DNA from: Prevotella sp. UBA2850
GTDB taxonomy: Bacteria > Bacteroidota > Bacteroidia > Bacteroidales > Bacteroidaceae
NCBI GenBank assembly: GCA_002350805.1
Contig: DEFO01000011.1
Coordinates: forward strand, 9,954 to 73,953
Direction: 5' to 3'
DNA: 64,000 nucleotides
Within the stretch, counting starts at the first letter, position 1. Each line of letters starts with the position of its first letter. Of this stretch, positions 17,005 through 23,859 are shown one piece after another. Position numbers and translations under genes: made by a program. The notes beneath the pieces are model-generated. The model was not told the origin of the DNA. It did not search any database and worked only from the letters and a program-made list of their open reading frames with translations.

Positions 17005-19120
17005 TTTTGTACGTTTGGTTTAAGTTTGACTTATAGTTGTTTTTAAGTTTCTTTCCTTGGTTGAACCTCACGGTGAAAGAGGCATATACGGTGCGTCCGG
17101 CACTGGTGGTTCCGAGATGCAGACCGTGAGGTGTGCGGTCGCAATAGTTGAAGATATTGTCAATGCCAGCCTCTATGCGCCATGAGGTATGACGGCCTTT
17201 ACCGAGGTCGTGAGTGGTGGTGAGGCGCCACAGCTGATAGCCCTTACCGTTGCCGTTGATCTGATAGAAGCGCGTGCTCGATATACGGCCGTAGAGACCG
17301 ATACCAAGAGTGTAGGCATCGCTGAAAGCGTGATTCCATGTGGCAAACACGTTGCCCTTATGGTGAGCCGTACCGTCGATAATCACTTTTTGCATCACAT
17401 CGTGCTCTGTATCATATTGATTGGCGTCGGTGTCGAGATAGCTATACCCTACTCCAGCCGAGAGCTCTTTCCACACATAGCGAAGCGAGAGGTCGATACC
17501 GCTGGTACGCGCGTCCTCAATATTCTGATACTCGCGCACCTTAATGGGGTCGTATTGCACCACCAGGTCGCCAGGGGCTTGCGAGCGGGGAATGGTGACG
17601 AGCGTAATCATATCTTTCACCTTATTATAATAGGCGGTAGCCGTGAACGTGAGGCCGCCGATAGAATACTCGCCGTTCAGAGCATAGTAATCAGATGTCT
17701 GTGGCGTAAGCCCCGTGTTTCCCATATAGAGGTAAACGCCATTCATATTTCTCACGTAGCGATAGTAGAGTTCTTTGGGCGTTGGTGCTTTGAAGCCCTG
17801 GCTCCATGTGGCTCTCACCCTTAAGTCGCCGAGGCTGAGCATAGCCGATAATTTGGGCGAGAGTTTCCATCCGAACTGCTCATTGCGGTTCAGACGGAGT
17901 CCGGCGGTGAGTTGCAAATGCTTGATGAAGGCAAACTCATCTTGCACGTAGAATGCCTCCGTATTATCAGACGCTTTGCCTCCCTCGACACGCATTGGAG
18001 CATGCAGCCAGTCGTAGCGCCACTCAAAACCTGCACTCAGACGGTTCTCGTAAGGCAGTTGGAAAACACCTTTCAAATGAGCCATCGTGCGTTGTTGGTC
18101 GCTCTGTAGCTCTTTCTGTCCTGGGAAATAAGGGAAATAAGGTGTGTAGCGGCCGTTAACATATCCCTCTGTAAGAGTGGTATCGGTGAAATGATAATAG
18201 TAGGCGTGCTTGTTCCAGTCGACATCGAGTGTCAGCAGGTCGGTCTTGTTGAGTTTCCAGCAGCCTCCTGCACTCAGAGAGGCATTGCGGTACATCATGT
18301 CGTAGGTACGCACATCCACACCGGGATACTTGCCGCCCGGCCGGTAGATACGCTTCCAATAGAGGGTACCAGCTGCATAGAGTTCCATGCCCTTCATGGG
18401 CGTGTAGGCCAGTCGTTCGCTGATTTGCCAGTTGGTGTGGCGGTTGACGGTCTTATTGCGCGAATCGTAGATGGGGTACTCCGTCTGATGAGGGTCTTCT
18501 GCGGCCGTGTTCTGCCAGCCGTCGCTATGCTGCGCCTGAAAGTTGGTCCAACTGCTCCAGCGCCCCCAATTGAGGCCGATACCGTTGTGCTGACGGATGT
18601 CGCCATAGCTTCCTACGCGGGTGGTGTTCTCGAGCAGAAGGCCTTCCTCGTGGTGTTTCTTGGTGATAATGTTGATCACACCGGCAATGGCGTCGCTGCC
18701 GTAAAGTGCACTCGACGCTCCCTTCACAATCTCTATGCGCTCGATGTTATGGGGATCGATCAGCCCGAGGTCGTTTTGACCTCCCACGTCGCCATGAAGC
18801 CGCTTCCCGTCGATCATCACAAGAATATAGCCGTTGCCCAGGCCGTTCATCTGCATCTGCGCGCCCATATCATCCTCATTGAAGGCAAACGAGCTGCTGA
18901 GCATACCGAGAATGTCCTCAATGCTCTTTCCGGCAAAATTGCGCAGCATGCGCCCGCTGATAACCTCTGTCTGAACAGGGGCGTCTTTCAGCAAGTGTTG
19001 CGTACCGGTACCTGTCACCACCACTTCGGGCAGTGAGCCGGTCATCTCTTTCTTGGTCTGTGCAACAACTGACAGGGCCACGAAAATGGCCGTCAGTACA
19101 ACAAATAACTTTTGTTTCAT
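16991..19120 (-). CDS. TonB-dependent outer-membrane receptor (BtuB-like, B12-riboswitch controlled)
   Basis: A 709-residue outer-membrane receptor: signal peptide (MKQKLFVVLTAIFVALSVVAQ), plug domain near residues 30-150 (LPEVVVTGTGTQ, VMIDGKRLHGDVGGQND, ERIEIVKGASSALYGSDAIAGVINIIT), then a 22-strand-type barrel. I chose the ATG at 19120 because it starts a clean signal peptide; the frame is open to 19138. The barrel appears to end at ASFTVRF, yet about 25 further Lys/Asn-rich residues follow, where such proteins normally stop at an aromatic residue. That tail contains the overlap with cbiK. A cobalamin riboswitch lies just upstream, so the substrate is probably a corrinoid, cobalt or a related tetrapyrrole. 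Confidence 0.88.
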   Translation of the reverse strand: MKQKLFVVLTAIFVALSVVAQTKKEMTGSLPEVVVTGTGTQHLLKDAPVQTEVISGRMLRNFAGKSIEDILGMLSSSFAFNEDDMGAQMQMNGLGNGYILVMIDGKRLHGDVGGQNDLGLIDPHNIERIEIVKGASSALYGSDAIAGVINIITKKHHEEGLLLENTTRVGSYGDIRQHNGIGLNWGRWSSWTNFQAQHSDGWQNTAAEDPHQTEYPIYDSRNKTVNRHTNWQISERLAYTPMKGMELYAAGTLYWKRIYRPGGKYPGVDVRTYDMMYRNASLSAGGCWKLNKTDLLTLDVDWNKHAYYYHFTDTTLTEGYVNGRYTPYFPYFPGQKELQSDQQRTMAHLKGVFQLPYENRLSAGFEWRYDWLHAPMRVEGGKASDNTEAFYVQDEFAFIKHLQLTAGLRLNRNEQFGWKLSPKLSAMLSLGDLRVRATWSQGFKAPTPKELYYRYVRNMNGVYLYMGNTGLTPQTSDYYALNGEYSIGGLTFTATAYYNKVKDMITLVTIPRSQAPGDLVVQYDPIKVREYQNIEDARTSGIDLSLRYVWKELSAGVGYSYLDTDANQYDTEHDVMQKVIIDGTAHHKGNVFATWNHAFSDAYTLGIGLYGRISSTRFYQINGNGKGYQLWRLTTTHDLGKGRHTSWRIEAGIDNIFNYCDRTPHGLHLGTTSAGRTVYASFTVRFNQGKKLKNNYKSNLNQTYKNEED

Positions 19121-19174
19121 GTGTCCATACAGCCTCAAATCCTGGAGGCATCATGCTACAGTGTTTATTCACGA

Positions 19175-19358
19175 TAATGGCAGGTCTTCTGGCTCTCCCC
19201 GGTCCCGGTCTGCCTTCCCATTTCCCCGTATTTGAGGGGGAACAGTGGCTTTACACGCCAGGACACTTTCATGGGGGATTACAGCTGCAGGAACAGCTCC
19301 GGTTTCTCACGCGGATTCCCTTTCGTCGGCAGACATCAGCCTGCCGCATACCATTTCG
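19175..19358 (-). ncRNA. Cobalamin riboswitch
   Basis: Read on the minus strand, the leader holds the conserved cobalamin-riboswitch parts in order: GGGAATCCGCGTGAGAAACC, then GGAGCTGTTCCTGCAGCTGTAA, then AAAGCCACTGT, then GGGAAGGC, and the B12 box AGCCAGAAGACCTGCC. (The second block is a 22-base region at about 19275-19296, abbreviated by its key parts GGAGCTG and GCAGCTGTAA.) It begins right after a promoter at 19361-19393 and ends about 55 bases before the receptor start. Adenosylcobalamin binding should repress the receptor and cobaltochelatase genes. Ends are approximate. Confidence 0.93.
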
Positions 19359-19360
19359 GC

Positions 19361-19393
19361 TGCAAAAGTAATAGAAAAAAACATAATGGCAAA
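19361..19393 (-). promoter_or_regulatory. Promoter of the riboswitch-receptor-cbiK transcript
   Basis: Minus-strand TTTG at 19393-19390, a 19-base spacer, then TACTTTTGC ending at 19362. This is a full match to the Bacteroidota promoter, and it puts the transcript start at the 5' edge of the riboswitch fold. Confidence 0.78.
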
Positions 19394-19576
19394 ACAAATC
19401 GTGAAAAAAGAGAAGAAAAACATGGATTTCGACTTCCTGCATGCTCTCACGAGAACACGAAATCACGGTTCCCGTAAGCTCCAGCCATTAGTTAAAGCCC
19501 ACATACAAACAAGGAGTTTATCTTCACAGACAAACTCCTCAGGAAAATGATAAATATAGATTAAAATTACTAGTCG

Positions 19577-19614
19577 GTCATAATCACGCTTCTGATTATG
19601 ACTTTGCAAATATA
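19577..19614 (-). other. Inverted repeat abutting a second -7-like element
   Basis: A perfect 9-bp inverted repeat, GTCATAATC (19577-19585) and GATTATGAC (19594-19602), lies next to a minus-strand TATATTTGC (19614-19606). It could be the maf terminator, an operator over a second start site for the B12-controlled leader, or the 5' hairpin of a longer leader. No -33 box is visible. The bases from 19394 to 19576 show only one further imperfect hairpin (about 19512-19540) and no gene. Confidence 0.35.
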
Positions 19615-19651
19615 CAAATTAATTAGCTCTGTTGTGCTATATTATATTATT

Positions 19652-20233
19652 TTAACAGGTTTCGTTTACAAAACGCTGCAACTCGGTATAGATGCGCTGT
19701 ACGGGCAACCCCATCACATTGAAATAACTGCCCTCTAGCGACGTGACACCGATATAGCCTATCCATTCCTGAATGCCATAGGCCCCGGCCTTGTCAAAGG
19801 GTTGGTAGCGGTCTACGTAGTAGCTGATTTCTTGCTCCGTAAGGGTTTTGAAGGTGACATGGCTGGTCACCTCGAACGAATGCTGGCGGTCGCAAGTGGA
19901 GAGACAAACGCCGGTGATGACCTGATGCCTCTGTCCGCTCAGTTTGCGTAGCATGGCCACAGCCTCGTCTCTGCCGGCAGGCTTGCCAAGCACCTCCCGG
20001 CCCAGTACCACCACGGTGTCGGCGGTAATGACAAGCTCGTCGGGAGCCATGGTTTTGCGGTATGCCTCAGCTTTCTTTCGCGATATATAAATAGGTATTT
20101 CTCGCACGGGCAAGTCAGCAGGGTAAGACTCGTCTATGTCGGGCAGGACCCTGACTGTGAAGTCTATATCGAGGCCGGCTAACAGTTCGCGTCTGCGGGG
20201 GGAATTGCTAGAAAGAATGATACGGTAGTTCAT
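19652..20233 (-). CDS. maf: Maf-family nucleoside triphosphate pyrophosphatase
   Basis: A 193-residue cytoplasmic house-cleaning enzyme that hydrolyses dTTP/UTP or modified nucleotides to monophosphates. It has the family start RIILSSNSPRRRELL at residues 4-18, the catalytic-base region ITADTVVVLG at about 69-78, and the later DKAGAYGIQ and SYFNVMGLPV blocks. Length is normal. It lies 80 bases downstream of kdsC in the same direction. In many Bacteroidales the order DUF2520-kdsC-(prenyltransferase)-maf is conserved; here no gene fits in the 80-base, purine-rich gap. Confidence 0.93.
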   Translation of the reverse strand: MNYRIILSSNSPRRRELLAGLDIDFTVRVLPDIDESYPADLPVREIPIYISRKKAEAYRKTMAPDELVITADTVVVLGREVLGKPAGRDEAVAMLRKLSGQRHQVITGVCLSTCDRQHSFEVTSHVTFKTLTEQEISYYVDRYQPFDKAGAYGIQEWIGYIGVTSLEGSYFNVMGLPVQRIYTELQRFVNETC

Positions 20234-20313
20234 GCAGGGAGTTGATGGGAGTTTGGGAGTTAGAGATTTCGTTGGTAATAATGGGAAAGATGAGAAAGAT
20301 GGGAGTAATGGGA

Positions 20314-20832
20314 TTACCAGCCGAAGGCCTTTTCAGAACTGAGCCATTTACCCTGCGCCCTGAGCACCTGCTCGATAACATCGCGTCCACATCCGTAGCC
20401 TCCTGCCTTCCGGCTCACGTAGCACGATATTTCCTTGACATCAGGACAGGCATCTGCTGGACAACACGGGCAGCCACACACACGCATAATCTCCACGTCG
20501 GGGACATCGTCGCCAACATACATAATCTGCTCGTCGGTGAGGCCATATTTCTGCTTGAACTCATGGTAGGTCTTAATCTTCACGGCACATCCCATATAGA
20601 TGTCCTGCACGCCAAGGCGCTCGTAGCGCATGCGGATGCTCTCGGTGGTACCACCGGTAAGGATGACGATGCGCAATCCTTCCTTCTGAGCCAGCTGAAT
20701 GGCATAGCCGTCTTTGATGTTTACCGTGCGAAGGGGCTCGCCGTCAGCATTCAGTGTGACGGTCTCAGCGCTAAGCACCCCGTCGATATCGAAGATGATG
20801 GCGCGTATCTGGGTTAAATCATAATTGATCAT
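20314..20832 (-). CDS. kdsC: 3-deoxy-D-manno-octulosonate 8-phosphate phosphatase (KdsC-type HAD)
   Basis: A 172-residue HAD phosphatase without a cap domain, as in KdsC, which releases Kdo from Kdo-8-phosphate for lipopolysaccharide synthesis. Motif I is AIIFDIDGVLS with both catalytic aspartates, motif II is IVILTGGTTES, and the C-terminal motif is VGDDVPDVEIM. The tail has extra cysteines (CGCPCCPADACPDV) around the usual PADA block. It overlaps the DUF2520 gene by 14 bases, so the two are translationally coupled. Confidence 0.88.
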   Translation of the reverse strand: MINYDLTQIRAIIFDIDGVLSAETVTLNADGEPLRTVNIKDGYAIQLAQKEGLRIVILTGGTTESIRMRYERLGVQDIYMGCAVKIKTYHEFKQKYGLTDEQIMYVGDDVPDVEIMRVCGCPCCPADACPDVKEISCYVSRKAGGYGCGRDVIEQVLRAQGKWLSSEKAFGW

Positions 20833-21595
20833 GGATGCTATGGGTCATTAATTCGTAAATCTCTCGTGCTTTGGGCTGCTCTATCAGCGCCATCTGGGCA
20901 GCTATCACATTCTCGTCGTAGCGCACGGCAGGACCAGTCTGTGCCTCGCGCGGCGACAACTGGTGCACCTTCCGAGCAGTCTCATCGATCAGCGGCAGCA
21001 TCACGTCGAAGGGAATGCCATGGGGCTCAAGCACCTGGGCGGCCAATGAATAACAATGGTTGGAAAAATTGCATGCGAAGACTGCTGCCAGATGCACATA
21101 TTTACGGTCGGCCGACGAGAGCGGTATCAACCGTGTGCTGACCGTCCCCAAGTGTCTGATGGCCCTTTGTGTCAGTTCATCGGAAGCCTCAACGAAACAA
21201 GGTATCTCGCTGAAGTCCAGTTCCATCGACTTAGAGAATGTTTGCATGGGATAGAACACGCCATAATGTCGAGCCTTGCCTTCGAACATCGTCATGGGCA
21301 TACTCCCGGCGGTATGAAGAAACACTCCCGTCTCGCGCCCCGGGCATAGCTGCCCGATGACATTTGCCAGCACACTGTCCTTCACGCTCACCACGTAGAC
21401 ATCGGCGTCTCTAACCACCTCGTCGAGGCTGTTTACCGCCCCGCAATGTAGCACGCCAGCCAACTGGGCTGCCGACTCGAGTGTGCGCGAGAACACCTGA
21501 ACCACCTCCACATCGCCCTTCCTATGGAGCGCTTTGCCCAGGTTCGTGGCCAGATTACCGGCACCTATCAATACTACACGCATCATTTCACTCAT
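20819..21595 (-). CDS. Rossmann-fold DUF2520 oxidoreductase
   Basis: A 258-residue protein with an N-terminal NAD(P)-binding domain (VVLIGAGNLATNLGKALHRKG, residues 7-27) of the F420-dependent NADP oxidoreductase type, and a C-terminal helical DUF2520 domain (about 125-255, with HLAAVFACNFSNHCYSLA). It resembles pyrroline-5-carboxylate reductase and ketopantoate reductase in layout, but its substrate is unknown. It heads the kdsC-maf gene group. The link to Kdo metabolism is by position only. Confidence 0.85.
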   Translation of the reverse strand: MSEMMRVVLIGAGNLATNLGKALHRKGDVEVVQVFSRTLESAAQLAGVLHCGAVNSLDEVVRDADVYVVSVKDSVLANVIGQLCPGRETGVFLHTAGSMPMTMFEGKARHYGVFYPMQTFSKSMELDFSEIPCFVEASDELTQRAIRHLGTVSTRLIPLSSADRKYVHLAAVFACNFSNHCYSLAAQVLEPHGIPFDVMLPLIDETARKVHQLSPREAQTGPAVRYDENVIAAQMALIEQPKAREIYELMTHSIHDQL

Positions 21596-21640
21596 GCTTT
21601 CTTACACCTTTTCAAGCTACAGTCTCCGTATGCACGGTCA

Positions 21641-22168
21641 TTAAAACTTGCCAATGTGAACATTCTCCCACTTCAGGCGGTCTTCGTTCTGAGGTTTGCG
21701 CTCATCGGCCTTGTGCCCGAAGGCTACCACGCAGAGCACGCGCATGTTCTCTGGAATATCGAGAATGCCCCGGATAACGTCCTCTGAGGCAGTTCCATCC
21801 GACAGATAGTTGTTTCGCATCTGTGCCCAGCACGAGCCCAGCCCCAGGTCCTCGGCCTGCAACTGCATGCTGATGGCAGCAATCGAGCCGTCTTCTATCC
21901 AGCACTCGTTTTCCTGAGGGTCACCAGCCACAACGATGGCCAGTGGCGCATCTTTAACGAACTGGGCGAATTTCTCTTTGGCATCAGCCAGCTTGGCAAG
22001 GTCATCCTTGTCGTCGACGACGATGAAATGCCAAGCCCGGCGCCCTTTCGATGTGGGTGACATCAGGGCTGCCCGTAATATCAACTGTACCTGTTCCTCT
22101 GTCAGTTCCTCATCTGTAAACTTGCGGTGGCTACGGCGCATCTGCACCAAATCCTTAAAGTCTTTCAT
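21641..22168 (-). CDS. Nitroreductase-family flavoprotein
   Basis: A 175-residue FMN-dependent NAD(P)H oxidoreductase. It begins MKDFKDLVQMRRSHRKF, the family's FMN-binding RRS motif, and continues LRAALMSPTSKGRRAWHF and LGSCWAQMRNN; the end LKWENVHIGKF is typical of small Bacteroidales members. The frame is open to 22210, but the promoter at 22198-22230 places the start site downstream of that codon, so I chose 22168. The substrate cannot be told from the sequence; quinones, nitroaromatics or flavin are known for the family. Confidence 0.9.
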   Translation of the reverse strand: MKDFKDLVQMRRSHRKFTDEELTEEQVQLILRAALMSPTSKGRRAWHFIVVDDKDDLAKLADAKEKFAQFVKDAPLAIVVAGDPQENECWIEDGSIAAISMQLQAEDLGLGSCWAQMRNNYLSDGTASEDVIRGILDIPENMRVLCVVAFGHKADERKPQNEDRLKWENVHIGKF

Positions 22169-22197
22169 ATCTATCAAACATGTTTGGTTTTCTGCCG

Positions 22198-22230
22198 GCA
22201 AAGATAACACTTTTCATGCGAAATGCCAAA
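22198..22230 (-). promoter_or_regulatory. Promoter of the nitroreductase gene
   Basis: Minus-strand TTTG at 22230-22227, a 20-base spacer, then TATCTTTGC ending at 22198. It is a complete match to the Bacteroidota promoter and supports the translation start at 22168. Confidence 0.78.
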
Positions 22231-22798
22231 TCCCACGCAAGAAATCACATCCATCACCCTTTTTCTTCGCACGATACTGGCAACTACCACCTACACCCAT
22301 TTATCATCTTCAAAGCTCGTGTTTTCTTTTCTAAACTTCAAATAAAACAGGCTTCACAGAATGCAAAAATCCGTTATAGTAACAAGAGGATTCTATAAAA
22401 AGTGCGAAACGGGGAACCCGGGAGATCCTTGGCGGTCTTACGAAATTCTATGGAATCCATGAGGTATACTCGAGCTTTCTGGAGGATATCTCTAGCTTGC
22501 CAGAAGGCAACTCCAGCTTGCCAGAGGGCAACTCGGCGGGCGTAGAGAGTATTATCGCGCGAGTCATTGACGAAACAGAACAGTCCGTCCCCATCAAGGG
22601 ACATTCTTCTCTTATGTCACTTACAGTTTAAACGCCTGCTATTAAAGTGTTTATATCATTTTTGTCTGGGGCATGCAGCATGGAAAAACGAACGAGCAGT
22701 TGAACCGTTTTAAAAACTATTTCTTCTTGTATAGCTTTTACACTTCGATTGCTTTTCAGCATGCAGAAGGGCAGAATCCAGAATTTAACATTTCAGCT
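22231..22798. other. Intergenic region with repeat island B and no convincing gene
   Basis: About 570 bases between two divergent genes. A 76-residue minus-strand frame (22374-22604) runs through the 21-bp repeats, giving a run of seven-residue echoes (ALWQAGV, AFWQARD, ILQKARV), but it has no promoter-like element or recognisable domain. Apart from the repeats I see no gene. Confidence 0.6.
22468..22530. repeat. 21-bp tandem repeat island B (three units plus degenerate edges)
   Basis: Plus-strand units start ACTCGAGCTT, TCTCTAGCTT and ACTCCAGCTT, with GCCAGAAGGCA or GCCAGAGGGCA in the second half; a degenerate fourth unit starts at 22531. The AGCTT...GGCAACTCC layout aligns with the minus strand of island C (32864-32947), and TTGCC(C/T)TC on the other strand matches island A (14076-14201). 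Confidence 0.8.
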
Positions 22799-22831
22799 CT
22801 TGCACATGTAAAATAATTAATGTATATTTGC
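22799..22831 (+). promoter_or_regulatory. Promoter upstream of the acyltransferase and TonB-receptor genes
   Basis: CTTG at 22799-22802, a 20-base spacer, then TATATTTGC at 22823-22831. The -33 half is one base off consensus. It lies on top of the first ATG of the downstream frame (22820), so that ATG cannot be the start. Confidence 0.65.
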
Positions 22832-22834
22832 ATT

Positions 22835-23812
22835 GTGTTAGAAGACATCACCATCCGCATCATCACCCATAGTGAAGACCTGCCAGAGATGACCTCAGCC
22901 AAGTTCTTCCACAGCCCAGAACTGTTCCGCATCGTAGAGCAGTCGCCGGGTCAAGCGCCCTATATGGCGGTGGCCATCCGCGAAGGTCGAGTCATCGCCC
23001 ATCTGCTGGCCATCCTCAGGCGCCGAGGCTCGCTCATTCCGCCCTACCTTTTCACACAAGGCAGAGTGTACGGTGAGGGCGAGTACGACGAGGATGTCGA
23101 CCGTGAGGAGGTGTTTCGCCTGATGCTCGAGGCCATCACGCGCAAGCTGCGGCGCCGTTTGTGCTTCTACATCGAGTTTAGTGACCTCTCTACCAAGATG
23201 TTTGCCTACCGACACTTCCGGGCCTGCCACTATTTCCCCGTGCAATGGCTGCGCATTCACAACTCGTTGCACTCTATGCCACCCGAGGAGCGGCTGGGCG
23301 AGAAAACCCTCGCGCACATCAAGCATGGGCAACTGAGCGGAGTCACTACCAAGGAAGTGGAGACCGATGAGGAGTTTGAAGCCTACTACAACATGCTGCG
23401 CCGTTTCTTCACCCTCAAGGTGAGGCGTTATCTGCCCCCCGAAGAAATGTTCCGGCAGCTAGCTGCCAGTGCCCATTGCAAACTCTACGTAACGCTATAC
23501 AAAGGGAAGGTCATCGGAGGATGCGCCGTCGTACTGAGCGAGGGTAACGCCCACCTGTGGTACCTCGCCTCGCTACGCAAGAGCCACCACCACCTGCACC
23601 CTGGCACCATGACAGTCTGGCACGCACTCAGCGAGACTCACTCTATGGGATTGCGCCATTTCTACTTCATGGACGTTGGCCTGCCCTTCCGCAAAGACTT
23701 GCGGCGCGACTTCGTCCTGCGCTTCGGTGGGAAACCCGTGAGCACCTACCGCTGGTTCAGATGCACACTGAACTGGCTCAACCGAATACTGACGTGGCTC
23801 TGGAAAGAATAG
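22835..23812 (+). CDS. FemAB/GNAT-fold acyltransferase
   Basis: A protein of about 325 residues with the two-lobed acyl-CoA-transferase fold of the FemAB/BioF2-like group: FFHSPELFRIVEQSPGQAPYMAVA near the N-terminus and VIGGCAVVLSEGNAHLWYLASL, then HFYFMDVGLP, near the C-terminus. Family members attach amino acids or acyl groups to cell-wall or surface precursors; the substrate here is unknown. The start is uncertain. An ATG at 22820 overlaps the promoter, the GTG at 22835 would be nearly leaderless, and the next ATG (22889) would cut into the first strand of the fold. A TonB receptor starts 47 bases downstream. Confidence 0.7.
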   Translation: MLEDITIRIITHSEDLPEMTSAKFFHSPELFRIVEQSPGQAPYMAVAIREGRVIAHLLAILRRRGSLIPPYLFTQGRVYGEGEYDEDVDREEVFRLMLEAITRKLRRRLCFYIEFSDLSTKMFAYRHFRACHYFPVQWLRIHNSLHSMPPEERLGEKTLAHIKHGQLSGVTTKEVETDEEFEAYYNMLRRFFTLKVRRYLPPEEMFRQLAASAHCKLYVTLYKGKVIGGCAVVLSEGNAHLWYLASLRKSHHHLHPGTMTVWHALSETHSMGLRHFYFMDVGLPFRKDLRRDFVLRFGGKPVSTYRWFRCTLNWLNRILTWLWKE

Positions 23813-23859
23813 CACGCACTGAAGGCAATAAAACCGCAAGCGGAACGTTATTATTGGTA

